Positions 24,145 through 32,972 of a stretch of 37,185 nucleotides of DNA are shown piece by piece. Both the position numbers and the translations under genes were made by a program. This stretch comes from JAFTYO01 sp045613125 (GTDB taxonomy: Bacteria; Pseudomonadota; Alphaproteobacteria; RF32; CAG-239): the NCBI GenBank assembly GCA_045613125.1, contig JAZLAM010000004.1, forward strand, positions 1-37,185, read 5' to 3'. How positions within the stretch are numbered: the stretch's first letter is position 1; every line of letters starts with the position of its first letter. Below the pieces are notes generated by a model that made no database searches, was not told the DNA's origin, and saw nothing but the letters and a program-made list of their open reading frames with translations.

Positions 24145-24864
24145 ATGAAATTTTTTGATACACATATTCATTTGCAAGATTTTGAGAATACAGATATTAT
24201 TACCTTGCTAAAAACAGGTAAGATATCTAAATGTATTTGTGTAAGCGCAAAACAAGAAGATTGGGAAAAAGTTGCTTTTGTTTATGAACAATATCCGAAT
24301 ATAGTTATTCCGGCATTCGGACTTCATCCGTGGTATGTTGATACTAAAAGTAAAACTTGGATAACTGAACTTGAAAAATATTTAATAAAATATCCATCAG
24401 CCATGGTAGGAGAATGTGGATTTGACAGATTAAACAATCCGGTTTATGAAGTACAAAAAGAGGTGTTTCTATCTCAAATTGATTTAGCTAAAAAATATAA
24501 CAGAACATTACTTATTCATGCGGTAAAAGCAGACGTATGGATGGAAAATGTGTGGCAAATATTACCCAAACGCTTTGTTTTTCATTCATTTAATGCACAT
24601 GTTGAACAACTTAATCAGATAATTTCTCATAATGGGTATGTATCTTTTAATATAAAAATTTTGAACAATAAGCAATCTAATGAGATTTTACTTAAAACTC
24701 CAGTTGAAAAGATGCTCGTAGAGACAGATGCCCCGTATCAAAGTGATATTACGGATTTAGAGATGTTAGTAAATAAAATTGCTGTTATACGAAATGAAAA
24801 ACTTGAAGATTTAAGATTATCTTTATATGATAATGCAATGGAGTTGTATAAAAGTGACAAATAA
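24145..24864 (+). CDS. TatD-family metal-dependent hydrolase (putative deoxyribonuclease)
   Basis: 239 residues, slightly shorter than Escherichia coli TatD/YcfH. The amidohydrolase-type metal ligands are in place: His7 and His9 in FFDTHIHLQ, the glutamate in MVGECGFDR (near 93), histidines in LLIHAVK and FVFHSFNAH, and the aspartate in MLVETDAPYQSD. Family members are 3'-5' DNA/RNA exonucleases linked to repair. GAAGGAT is five bases before the start. Its end overlaps the GTG start of the next gene, so the two form an operon. Confidence 0.88.
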   Translation: MKFFDTHIHLQDFENTDIITLLKTGKISKCICVSAKQEDWEKVAFVYEQYPNIVIPAFGLHPWYVDTKSKTWITELEKYLIKYPSAMVGECGFDRLNNPVYEVQKEVFLSQIDLAKKYNRTLLIHAVKADVWMENVWQILPKRFVFHSFNAHVEQLNQIISHNGYVSFNIKILNNKQSNEILLKTPVEKMLVETDAPYQSDITDLEMLVNKIAVIRNEKLEDLRLSLYDNAMELYKSDK

Positions 24865-25573
24865 TAGGTTTGTAAGAACTTCTGCCTTATTGGGTGATGA
24901 AGCAATGGAAAAAATTAGGTCATCATCAGTGATGATTGTGGGGCTTGGAGCCGTTGGTGGTTATGCATTGGAAGCAATGGCTCGTTCCGGTGTGGGGAAT
25001 TTGATTTTAGTAGATTTTGATACATTTGATGAGAGTAATATAAATCGCCAGATTTTAGCTCTCAGCTCTACAATAGGTAGAAAAAAAACTCAAGTTGCTC
25101 TTGAGCGTGTCAAAGAGATTAATCCTGATTGTAATGTTATTATCAAAGATATGTTTGTTGATGAAAATAATGTAGATGATCTTCTTTCTTCCAAACCTGA
25201 TTTTGTCATTGATGCGATAGATAGTATAAAGCCTAAATGTATGTTAATTAAAGCATTAATTGATAAGAATATTGATTTTATATCATCAATGGGGGCCGCA
25301 TTAAAAACAGATACAGAAAATATTAAGGTGGTAAAATTAAATCAGACACAAAATTGCTCAATGGCTAAATGTGTGCGTCAAAATTTAAAAAAACTTGATA
25401 TTGATATTAGTCGTGTAACATGTGTTTTTTCTGATGAGCAAATATCTTTACCTGCTTCAGCCATAACCTTAACGGATAAGGGGCAAAAAAATATTTTAGG
25501 TTCATTGCCGACAATTACAGCAATATTTGGACTTATCATGGCAAATTATACAATAAAACAACTTATAAAATAA
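24854..25573 (+). CDS. tcdA: TcdA-like tRNA threonylcarbamoyladenosine dehydratase (ThiF/E1 family)
   Basis: 239 residues from the GTG at 24854, which overlaps the upstream stop by 11 bases. The start must be at or before this point because RFVRTSALLGDEAMEKI is the conserved first helix; the next ATG would cut it off. The ATP-binding motif is VGLGAVGGYALEAMARSGVG, followed by LILVDFDTFDESNINRQ and the VIDAIDS segment. C-terminal part VTCVFSDEQ also matches. TcdA uses ATP to cyclise t6A at position 37 of certain tRNAs. Other ThiF-like E1 proteins act in thiamine or molybdopterin synthesis, but no such genes are nearby. Confidence 0.87.
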   Translation: MTNNRFVRTSALLGDEAMEKIRSSSVMIVGLGAVGGYALEAMARSGVGNLILVDFDTFDESNINRQILALSSTIGRKKTQVALERVKEINPDCNVIIKDMFVDENNVDDLLSSKPDFVIDAIDSIKPKCMLIKALIDKNIDFISSMGAALKTDTENIKVVKLNQTQNCSMAKCVRQNLKKLDIDISRVTCVFSDEQISLPASAITLTDKGQKNILGSLPTITAIFGLIMANYTIKQLIK

Positions 25574-25635
25574 ATCATTTATAATTTTTTTTGGTATATT
25601 TCATAAAAGATACTTTTATTACAGAATAAAATTTT

Positions 25636-25641
25636 TATAAT
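25636..25641 (+). promoter_or_regulatory. -10 element upstream of lspA
   Basis: A perfect TATAAT, 33 bases before the lspA start. No good -35 is seen at normal spacing (CTTTTA at 25613). Confidence 0.38.
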
Positions 25642-25673
25642 ATCGGTTAATATTTGTTTTTTGGGAGTATGAT

Positions 25674-26147
25674 GTGTTTTTAGGTTTAGGTATTGCATTA
25701 ATTGTTGCATTGATGGATCAGTTAAGTAAGTATTTTGTTCGTAGTTATTTTGATAATGCTACTTCTCCGGTTGAATTTTGCAGTTTTTTTAATTTGGTAG
25801 AGGCTTGGAACACAGGTGTGAGCTTTTCTATGTTTAACAATGGTGGCTTGATAGGAATAATAATATTAAGTTTGTTTGCCATAGGTGTTATTATCTTTTT
25901 ACTTTTGTGGTTGAGAAAAGAAAATGAAAAAATTATTCAGATTGCACTTGGTATGATTATAGGTGGCGCCATAGGTAATGTGATGGATAGAATTTATTAT
26001 GGCGCAGTGTATGATTTTTTAGATTTCCACTATAAAGATATGCATTGGCCAGCATTTAACGTTGCCGACAGTTTTATATGTATTGGTGCTTTTATCATAA
26101 TTTTGCATAGTTTGTTGAATATTAAATCTTGTAAAAAGGAAGGTTGA
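25674..26147 (+). CDS. lspA: Lipoprotein signal peptidase (signal peptidase II)
   Basis: 157 residues, four membrane segments. The catalytic aspartates are in GNVMDRIYYGAVYDFLDFH and FNVADSFICIGA. Residues LVEAWNTGVSFSMF correspond to the conserved AWNxGxAFS region. The start is a GTG: two ATGs just before it (25669, 25672) are out of frame, and GGAG lies six bases upstream. The enzyme cleaves prolipoproteins before the acylated cysteine; three likely substrates or partners are in the window (26150, 19171 and possibly the OM assembly lipoprotein). It leads a compact operon continuing to the M16 genes. Confidence 0.95.
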   Translation: MFLGLGIALIVALMDQLSKYFVRSYFDNATSPVEFCSFFNLVEAWNTGVSFSMFNNGGLIGIIILSLFAIGVIIFLLLWLRKENEKIIQIALGMIIGGAIGNVMDRIYYGAVYDFLDFHYKDMHWPAFNVADSFICIGAFIIILHSLLNIKSCKKEG

Positions 26148-26149
26148 AA

Positions 26150-26314
26150 ATGAGAAAAATGTTAGGATTATTGTTTGTTATTTGTTTTGTGTTAAACGGA
26201 TGCGGACTTACAAAAAAAGATTTAGGTTTGGCAAAAAATATACCTGATGAAAATAAGGTGGAAACCAGAAAAGCTCTTGATTTACCACCTGATTTTGATA
26301 TGCTTCCCGAATAA
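26150..26314 (+). CDS. Small BamF/DUF3035-like lipoprotein
   Basis: A 54-residue protein two bases after lspA. MRKMLGLLFVICFVLNGC is a lipoprotein signal with lipobox LNGC (Cys18). The mature 37 residues, with NIPDENKVETRKALDLPPDFDMLPE, match the core of alphaproteobacterial DUF3035 proteins (P-D-E-F-x-V-x-x-R-x-P-L-x-x-P-P). In Caulobacter this family member, BamF, is a subunit of the outer-membrane beta-barrel assembly complex. The place directly after lspA and before two M16 genes is where this gene is usually found in the class. Only the core motif remains; the long disordered tail of larger members is missing. Confidence 0.78.
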   Translation: MRKMLGLLFVICFVLNGCGLTKKDLGLAKNIPDENKVETRKALDLPPDFDMLPE

Positions 26315-26324
26315 GGAATTTTTT

Positions 26325-27644
26325 ATGTTAAAAGTCTTAGTTTTTATTTTGTGTTTTTTTATAAGCACTGCAGATGCTAGGATTTTCGGTGCACAAGATT
26401 TTATCTTAGATAATGGCTTCAAAGTTGTTGTTATACCAAACCATAAAGCACCGGTTATTAAATTGATGCTTTGGTATAAAGTAGGGAGTGTTGATGAACC
26501 ATTAGGAAAAGGTGGATTGGCTCATCTTTTGGAACATTTAATGTTTAGAGGAACTAAAAAAGTTAAAGGCTCATCTTTTAATGATATAATTGAAGCTCAT
26601 GGAGGAAACAGTAATGCTTTTACATCTCATGATTTTACTGTTTATCATGAATTTTTGGACATATCACGTTTAGAAGTGGCTCTGGCTTTAGAAGCAGACA
26701 GAATGCAAAATTTACAAATAGATGATGAAGCTTTTGAAACAGAAAGAAAAATTGTTTTTCAAGAAAGAAAACAGCGCATTTCTAATAATCCGTTTGCCGG
26801 TTTTAGTGAAATATTAAATCAGACACTATGGCAAAATAATCCTTATGCAAGGCCTGTTACGGGTTTGGAGGACGAAATTTTATCTATCACAAAAGAAGAT
26901 GTTATTTCTTTTTATGATACATATTATTCTCCCGATAATGCCGTTTTAGTTTTATCAGGTGATATAGATGTTGTAACGGCCAGAAAACTTGTAAATAAAT
27001 ATTTTCAATCTATTCCTAATAAAAAAAATAAGCCTGAAAAAGTCGAATTTAATGTGGTAAAAAATTCTTCTTTTAAGGTGGAACAAAAACTGGAAGATAT
27101 TAAACAACCTAGATATATAAAAAAATATATTATTAATGAAACAGATAAAGATTTTAACCATATTTTACCTCTTATGTTATTTTCAAATTATTTCGGAGAA
27201 ACAGATAATAGTTACCTGAAAAGAAATTATGTTTTAACGGGAAAAATGATAGCAGCATCTTCTTCTTGTGACACATTTAACAGAGGGCAGGGAACGTTCG
27301 CAATTTCTGTTGTATCTGATAATATTTCAAATGTTGAAGAAGTAGTCAATACAGCATTGTTGGAAGCTCTTAGTTCCTTTGGAGAGAAACAACTTGAAGA
27401 AGAGAAGAAAAAAATATTGTCATCTCTTGTTTATATGCAAGATGATCCTGAAAGTATGGCTTTGATTATGGGCCGATTTTATGCTCTTGGTTTTCCGATT
27501 AGTAAAATAGAATCCTATGCAGAGTATGTTAAAGGAGTGAGTTTAGAGGATATTAATAGAGCTGTTCGGTATATGGTTAGATTATCAACAAATATTAGAG
27601 CCTTTTTATTGCCAACTGAAGATAAGGAACAGAATAATGAATAA
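26325..27644 (+). CDS. M16-family periplasmic zinc peptidase, active subunit
   Basis: 439 residues from the ATG at 26325, with AAGGA eight bases upstream; upstream codons overlap the small lipoprotein gene and are rejected. A signal peptide ends near Ala-Asp-Ala (about 1-18). The zinc motif is intact: HLLEH in GLAHLLEHLMFRGTKK (about 71-75), followed by NAFTSHDFTVYHEF and the third-ligand region ALALEADRMQNL. The C-terminal M16 half is present but weaker. It overlaps the next gene by 8 bases, and the two probably form a heterodimer as in PqqF/YmxG-type pairs. Substrate unknown; in this position the pair may process outer-membrane or periplasmic proteins. Confidence 0.9.
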   Translation: MLKVLVFILCFFISTADARIFGAQDFILDNGFKVVVIPNHKAPVIKLMLWYKVGSVDEPLGKGGLAHLLEHLMFRGTKKVKGSSFNDIIEAHGGNSNAFTSHDFTVYHEFLDISRLEVALALEADRMQNLQIDDEAFETERKIVFQERKQRISNNPFAGFSEILNQTLWQNNPYARPVTGLEDEILSITKEDVISFYDTYYSPDNAVLVLSGDIDVVTARKLVNKYFQSIPNKKNKPEKVEFNVVKNSSFKVEQKLEDIKQPRYIKKYIINETDKDFNHILPLMLFSNYFGETDNSYLKRNYVLTGKMIAASSSCDTFNRGQGTFAISVVSDNISNVEEVVNTALLEALSSFGEKQLEEEKKKILSSLVYMQDDPESMALIMGRFYALGFPISKIESYAEYVKGVSLEDINRAVRYMVRLSTNIRAFLLPTEDKEQNNE

Positions 27645-29037
27645 ATTTTTTACTGTTATATTTGTTATAGTTTCTGTGCTCTGTTATTGTATTTATAAAA
27701 ACAGCTTTATTGATTTTGATAAAATTGTTGAAGTGTCAGAATTAAAAGGTAGAACATTTAATAATAAACCGGTAGAAATTATTACCCCGTCAGGAATAAA
27801 AGTTTGGTTTCTTGAAGATGATAGTGTTAATCTTTTAAGTGTAAGTTTTTCTTTTAATATGGCCGGTACAGCTTACGATGATGAAGATAGAAAGGGAGTA
27901 TCTTTAATTACCTCACAAATGCTTGAAGGAGGTACAAAAGATTATGATTATAAATCTTATCATGATTTGTTGGATATAAATGGAATATATATCGGTTTTG
28001 CCACAGATAATGATTATTTTAACGGTTTTATGACAGCACCGACAATAAAGATGCATTCCAATGAAACAAATATACCGGCATCAGATAATAAGAAGCTGGC
28101 ATTTGATATATTAAAACAAGTTTTATATGAACCTCGTTTAGATGAAAGTTTTTTGAAAACTCTGCAAAAACAGTTTGAAGTGTTAGTGAAAACACAAAAA
28201 GAAAATCCGAAAACTGAATTAGGATTAAAGTTTACAAAAGAGCTTTTTAAAAATCATCCGTATTCAATAACAATAGAAGATATGGCTGATAATGTGTCTG
28301 CATTAAATGTGTCGGATATAAGAAATTTTATGAAAAAATCGTTGGTAAAAGATAATCTGATTGTCAGTGTTGCAGGTAATATTACGAAAGAAGAGTTGGT
28401 TGATTATGTTGATGATACGTTTGTTTTTTTAGAACAAAGTAATGGTAAAACTCAACTAAAAAAGCCTGAAATAGATTTTTCTTCAGAATCTGTCATAATA
28501 CAAAGAGATACAGCACAAGTCATAAGTTCATTTGCTTTGGAAGGGGTAAAACGTACGGATTCAAATTTTTATCCATTATATATTGCAAATCACATATTTG
28601 GTGGCTCAGGCCTTACATCAAGAATTTCTGTAGCTTCACGAGAAAAAGAGGGATTAACGTATGGCATCTATACATATTTAGATGCTGAAGAATTGGCACC
28701 TCTTATAATTGGAGAATTTTCTTGTGTCCCGGAAAATTATGATAAAATAAAAACAATTTTAAGAGAGCAAATGGTTAAATTTGCGTCTAAAGGTGTAACA
28801 AAGAAAGAGTTATTAAATGCTAAAAGATACCTTTTAGCATCATACAATTTGCGTTTTAAATCAACTTTAGAGCTTTCAAAAATGCTTACACAGATGCAAA
28901 AGTATAAATTAGGGCTGGATTTTTTACAAAAAAGGAACGATTATGTGGAAAATGTTACATTGGCAGAAGTAAATAAAGTAGCTTCGCAATATTATAATAA
29001 ACGACCTAAAGAAGTAGTAATAGGATTAATTAAATAA
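27637..29037 (+). CDS. M16-like protein, probably inactive partner subunit
   Basis: 466 residues with an N-terminal hydrophobic segment (about 4-20) for export or anchoring. The M16 fold is recognisable: VWFLEDDSVNLLSVSFSFNMAGTAYDDEDRKGVSLITSQML at the site where active enzymes have HxxEH, then FATDNDYFNGFM, and the C-terminal signature HIFGGSGLTSRISVASREKEGLTYGIYTY. The zinc ligands are gone (SLITSQML instead of HLLEHxxF), while the Arg/Tyr substrate-binding end is well kept. That is the pattern of the non-catalytic subunit of two-subunit M16 enzymes. It is translationally coupled to the active subunit. Confidence 0.9.
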   Translation: MNKFFTVIFVIVSVLCYCIYKNSFIDFDKIVEVSELKGRTFNNKPVEIITPSGIKVWFLEDDSVNLLSVSFSFNMAGTAYDDEDRKGVSLITSQMLEGGTKDYDYKSYHDLLDINGIYIGFATDNDYFNGFMTAPTIKMHSNETNIPASDNKKLAFDILKQVLYEPRLDESFLKTLQKQFEVLVKTQKENPKTELGLKFTKELFKNHPYSITIEDMADNVSALNVSDIRNFMKKSLVKDNLIVSVAGNITKEELVDYVDDTFVFLEQSNGKTQLKKPEIDFSSESVIIQRDTAQVISSFALEGVKRTDSNFYPLYIANHIFGGSGLTSRISVASREKEGLTYGIYTYLDAEELAPLIIGEFSCVPENYDKIKTILREQMVKFASKGVTKKELLNAKRYLLASYNLRFKSTLELSKMLTQMQKYKLGLDFLQKRNDYVENVTLAEVNKVASQYYNKRPKEVVIGLIK

Positions 29038-29053
29038 AGGAGTGAACGTTAAT

Positions 29054-30703
29054 ATGTTTGGACTTAATAACAATAAACCCAAAGCTTGGAAAAAACTTCA
29101 AAAAGAATACAAAAGAATTAAAAATATACATATGAGAGATTTATTTTTAGCTGATGATAAAAGAGCTAAAAAGTATACCTTAAAACTCAAAGATATGTAT
29201 CTTGATTATTCTAAAAATCGCTTTGATGACAAAGTTATGGAAAATTTAATTGCTTTGGCAAAAGAGTGTAAGTTAGAAGAAAAAATTAAAGATATGTTTG
29301 ATGGTGTAAAAATCAACAACACGGAAAATCGTTCAGTCTTACATATTGCTCTCCGTAACAGATCTAAGAGAGCTATCTTTAGTGATAATGAAAATGTTAT
29401 GCCAAAGATTAATAATGTTTTGCAAAAAATTAAAAACTTTTCAGAGGCTGTTAGATCAGGAGAATTTAAGGGTTATACAGGTAAAAAGCTTACCAATATT
29501 GTAAATATAGGTATAGGCGGTTCAGATTTAGGGCCTGTAATGGTTTGTGAAGCGTTGCGTAAATATTGGGCAAAAGATATTAATTGTTATTTTATTTCCA
29601 ATATTGACGGAACAGCTTGCGCAGAAGTTTTAAACAAAATTGATCCCGAAACGACATTATTTATTGTTGCTTCAAAAACATTTACAACAATCGAAACATT
29701 GACCAATGCAAAGACTTGTCGTCAATGGCTTGTAAATGCTTTAGGTAATAGTGCTGTTGATAAGCACTTTGTCGCACTTTCAACAAACAAAGTCGAGGTT
29801 GAAAAATTTGGTATCAATACAGAAAATATGTTCGAATTTTGGGATTTTGTCGGCGGACGCTATTCTTTGTGGTCAGCAATCGGGCTTATTGTTGCGATAG
29901 CAGTCGGTTATGAAAATTTTGAAAAATTGCTTGAAGGTGCTTATACTATGGATGAGCATTTCAGAACAGCAGAATTACATAAAAACATACCAGTTATTAT
30001 GGCAATGCTTGGTATTTGGTATAACAACTTTTTTAATGTTCATCGCTATGCAGTTATCGCATATGACCAATATTTACAATATTTACCGGCATATTTACAA
30101 CAACTTGATATGGAAAGTAACGGAAAATCAGTTGATAAAAATAATCATTTTGTAGATTATGCAACAGGTCCTGTTGTGTTTGGAGGTGCAGGAACCAATG
30201 TTCAGCATTCTTTTTTCCAACTTTTGCATCAGGGAACACAAATGGTGCCAACAGATTTTATTATTCCTGCAATTTCTCATAATGAAATGGGTAATCATCA
30301 TCAGATTTTAATGTCAAATGTTTTAGCTCAAGGTGAGGCTCTTATGTGGGGTAAAACAGTGGAAGAGGCTGCTAAAGAACTTGAAAAAGCTGGAAAAAGC
30401 AAAAATGTTATTGATGCTTTGAAAAAATATAAAAGTTTTGAAGGAAATAGGCCGTCTAATACATTGTTATTTAAAATAATTGATCCATTTTCACTTGGTA
30501 TGCTTATAGCATTATATGAACAGAAAGTTTTTGTTCAAGGTGTTATCTGGAATGTTAATTCGTTTGATCAGATGGGAGTTGAGCTTGGTAAACAAATGGC
30601 ACTTAACATCTTACCGGAATTAGCAGGAAGTGCATTTGGTATTTCTCACGATAGTTCTACTTTATCATTGATTAAACAAATTAAAAAATTTAGAAAGCAA
30701 TAA
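29054..30703 (+). CDS. pgi: Glucose-6-phosphate isomerase
   Basis: 549 residues from the ATG at 29054, the same length as the Escherichia coli enzyme; a GTG at 29042 overlaps the AGGAG site and is unlikely. Signatures: IGIGGSDLGPVMVCEAL, the phosphate-binding SKTFTTIETLTNA, GGRYSLWSAIGL, the catalytic-base MESNGKSV, HQGTQMVPTDFI, and NVNSFDQMGVELGKQMA near the C-terminus with the catalytic lysine. It interconverts glucose-6-phosphate and fructose-6-phosphate in glycolysis. It follows the M16 pair closely and precedes mutL by one base, so all may share one transcript. Confidence 0.97.
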   Translation: MFGLNNNKPKAWKKLQKEYKRIKNIHMRDLFLADDKRAKKYTLKLKDMYLDYSKNRFDDKVMENLIALAKECKLEEKIKDMFDGVKINNTENRSVLHIALRNRSKRAIFSDNENVMPKINNVLQKIKNFSEAVRSGEFKGYTGKKLTNIVNIGIGGSDLGPVMVCEALRKYWAKDINCYFISNIDGTACAEVLNKIDPETTLFIVASKTFTTIETLTNAKTCRQWLVNALGNSAVDKHFVALSTNKVEVEKFGINTENMFEFWDFVGGRYSLWSAIGLIVAIAVGYENFEKLLEGAYTMDEHFRTAELHKNIPVIMAMLGIWYNNFFNVHRYAVIAYDQYLQYLPAYLQQLDMESNGKSVDKNNHFVDYATGPVVFGGAGTNVQHSFFQLLHQGTQMVPTDFIIPAISHNEMGNHHQILMSNVLAQGEALMWGKTVEEAAKELEKAGKSKNVIDALKKYKSFEGNRPSNTLLFKIIDPFSLGMLIALYEQKVFVQGVIWNVNSFDQMGVELGKQMALNILPELAGSAFGISHDSSTLSLIKQIKKFRKQ

Positions 30704-30704
30704 A

Positions 30705-32549
30705 ATGACAATACGCGTTCTGCCGGATAACCTTATAAATCAAATTGCAGCAGGAGAGGTTATAGAAAGACCAGCTTCTGTTGTAAAGGAGTTGGTTGAA
30801 AATGCTATAGATGCAAAAGCAACCAGAATTGAGGTTACTCTGGCAGGAGGCGGAAAAAATCTTATAGTTGTTGCCGATGACGGAAAAGGTATGTCATGTG
30901 CTGAGTTATCTGTTGCAATTAAAAGACATGCTACATCAAAACTTGAAAATGATGATTTATTTAATATCAACCACTTAGGGTTTAGAGGTGAAGCGTTACC
31001 TTCAATTGGTGCAGTAGCCAAAATGAGCATTATCAGTAAAGAAAAAAATGTTGATGATGCTTATAAAATAGAAGTAAATGGAGGAATACAATCTGAAATT
31101 ATGCCGGCAGCTCTTTCTCAAGGTACCAGAATTGAGATAAGAGATCTGTTTTATACGACACCTGTACGCTTAAAATTTTTAAAAAATGATTCAACTGAAA
31201 CGGCACAATGTATTGATATATTAAACCGAATAGCAATTGCTAATCCTTATATTTCGTTTTATTTATATTCTGACGGTAAAAAGAAAGTTGCATTGGAAGC
31301 TCTTAGTGGCGATTTGCATGAAGCTCGTCTTAAGCGGTTGTCAGCTGTAATGGGACAAGAATTTGCAAATAATTCTCTTTTGATAAATGCTACAAGAGAA
31401 AAAATCAGTATAAGCGGATATATTAGTCTGCCGACTTTTAATAAGGCTAATTCTTTATCGCAGTATTTATTTGTAAATTCAAGACCTGTGAGAGATAAGC
31501 TTTTGTTGGGAGCTATAAAAGGTGCATATCAAGATGTTTTGGCAAGCAACAGATATCCTGTATGCGCGTTGTTTATTGATGTTGATCCTTTTTATGTTGA
31601 TGTTAACGTTCATCCTACCAAGTCAGAAGTCCGATTTTTTGACAGTGCACATGTAAGAGGTTTATTAGTTGGCGCAATAAGACAAGCGTTATCTTTGGGA
31701 GATAAAGCAGTCGCTTCTAATTTGGATTTATCATCTTTTATTAACGATACTGTTACAGATTTTTCAAATGTAGATATAAACACTTTCGAATCTCCGATAG
31801 GGATAATGCAACCTCCACAACAAATTAAAAATTTTAGTAATGTTTTTTCGGGAGTTTCCCGTCAGAATAGAACATATCAGGTGGACTTACCTGAATTTGC
31901 TAATATGTTGTCGGTAAAAACGGTCGTCTCTCAAACTACGGATAGTAATATATCAGATGAAGTTATAGGTCCGTTAGGTGTTGCAAAGGCTCAATTTCAT
32001 GATACGTATATCATATCTCAAACCAAAAACAGCATAATTATAATTGATCAACATGCAGCGCATGAACGTATTGTTATGGAAAAGCTTAAATTATCTTTGT
32101 TGCAAGAAAATAAGATTGCAACACAAATGCTTTTAATACCTGAAATTATAGAATTGAGCGCTTCAGAAAAAGAACACATAATTACAGAAAAAGAACAATT
32201 GTCTAAGCTGGGATTGGTAGTTGAGGAGTTTGGTCTTACAGAGGTAATTGTTCGTGAAGTTCCCGCACTTATTTCAGAAGCAAATGTGAAAAATCTTATA
32301 ACAGATTTGGCACAAGAAATAGCAGAGTGGGGTGCACAATTTAGTTTAACAGATAAGCTTCATCACATATGTGCAACAATTGCATGTCATGGGTCTGTAA
32401 GAGCCGGAAGAAACTTAAATATTGAAGAGATGAACAGGCTTTTACGAGATATGGAACAAACAGAGCATTCCGGCCAATGCAACCATGGAAGACCAACATA
32501 TGTGGAATTAAGGTTATCTGATATTGAAAAACTTTTTGCCAGAAGATAA
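30705..32549 (+). CDS. mutL: DNA mismatch repair protein MutL, endonuclease type
   Basis: 614 residues. The GHKL ATPase motifs are in the first 110 residues: IAAGEVIERPASVVKELVENAIDA, VADDGKGM, and RGEALPSI. The C-terminal domain carries the nicking endonuclease motif DQHAAHERIVME (about 447-458; DQHAx2Ex4E) with the accompanying ACHGS and QCNHGRPT elements. MutL of this kind cuts the new strand itself and the host lacks MutH. The central linker (about 335-425) is short and polar. One base separates it from pgi. A terminator begins at its stop codon. Confidence 0.97.
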   Translation: MTIRVLPDNLINQIAAGEVIERPASVVKELVENAIDAKATRIEVTLAGGGKNLIVVADDGKGMSCAELSVAIKRHATSKLENDDLFNINHLGFRGEALPSIGAVAKMSIISKEKNVDDAYKIEVNGGIQSEIMPAALSQGTRIEIRDLFYTTPVRLKFLKNDSTETAQCIDILNRIAIANPYISFYLYSDGKKKVALEALSGDLHEARLKRLSAVMGQEFANNSLLINATREKISISGYISLPTFNKANSLSQYLFVNSRPVRDKLLLGAIKGAYQDVLASNRYPVCALFIDVDPFYVDVNVHPTKSEVRFFDSAHVRGLLVGAIRQALSLGDKAVASNLDLSSFINDTVTDFSNVDINTFESPIGIMQPPQQIKNFSNVFSGVSRQNRTYQVDLPEFANMLSVKTVVSQTTDSNISDEVIGPLGVAKAQFHDTYIISQTKNSIIIIDQHAAHERIVMEKLKLSLLQENKIATQMLLIPEIIELSASEKEHIITEKEQLSKLGLVVEEFGLTEVIVREVPALISEANVKNLITDLAQEIAEWGAQFSLTDKLHHICATIACHGSVRAGRNLNIEEMNRLLRDMEQTEHSGQCNHGRPTYVELRLSDIEKLFARR

Positions 32550-32584
32550 AAAAATCGCGGACTTCTGATGTCAGCGATTTTTTT
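32548..32584 (+). terminator. Intrinsic terminator of mutL
   Basis: Arms AAAATCGC and GCGATTTT, with a small inner GAC/GTC pairing in the 15-base loop, and seven T behind. It ends the plus-strand run that started near 24145. Confidence 0.88.
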
Positions 32585-32604
32585 AAAGTAGAGGTGTTTC
32601 ACAG

Positions 32605-32886
32605 TTATTGTTGAGAAAACAGCTCTTTTACATCAAATTCATACTCATTAATGTAATCTCTAGTTTTTTTCAAAGCTTTCTGTCTGCATGTATTATAACA
32701 GATCTCAACTATTTCATCAATAGAAAGAGATTCTGGATTTTGCAGTTTTACACCATAAGTTGCTTCGATTTGTTTAATGGTGTTTGAAAACTTAGGATTA
32801 ATTTTTTCTGTGGTGTTTACCGGTCCTCCGGCCGCCGTGGTAAATAGTCTAACTACTACGAGGCGAACATCTTGTAATCGCGACAT
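32605..32886 (-). CDS. Small hypothetical protein
   Basis: 93 residues, no signal or membrane segment, no family recognised. The N-terminal third (RLQDVRLVVVRLFTTAAGG) is basic and hydrophobic; the rest is helical and charged with two cysteines close together (ICYNTCRQKALKKTRDYI). The GC content of the first 60 codons is visibly higher than in the neighbours and there is no SD before the ATG. It converges with mutL, whose terminator lies 20 bases from its stop. It could be real or a decayed fragment. Confidence 0.5.
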   Translation of the reverse strand: MSRLQDVRLVVVRLFTTAAGGPVNTTEKINPKFSNTIKQIEATYGVKLQNPESLSIDEIVEICYNTCRQKALKKTRDYINEYEFDVKELFSQQ

Positions 32887-32972
32887 AATTGTAATAATAT
32901 TTTTGGTACATAATTATTAAAATGTAGACCCATTAGAACATATATAATATTTTATGTCAATACTTTAAAAAA

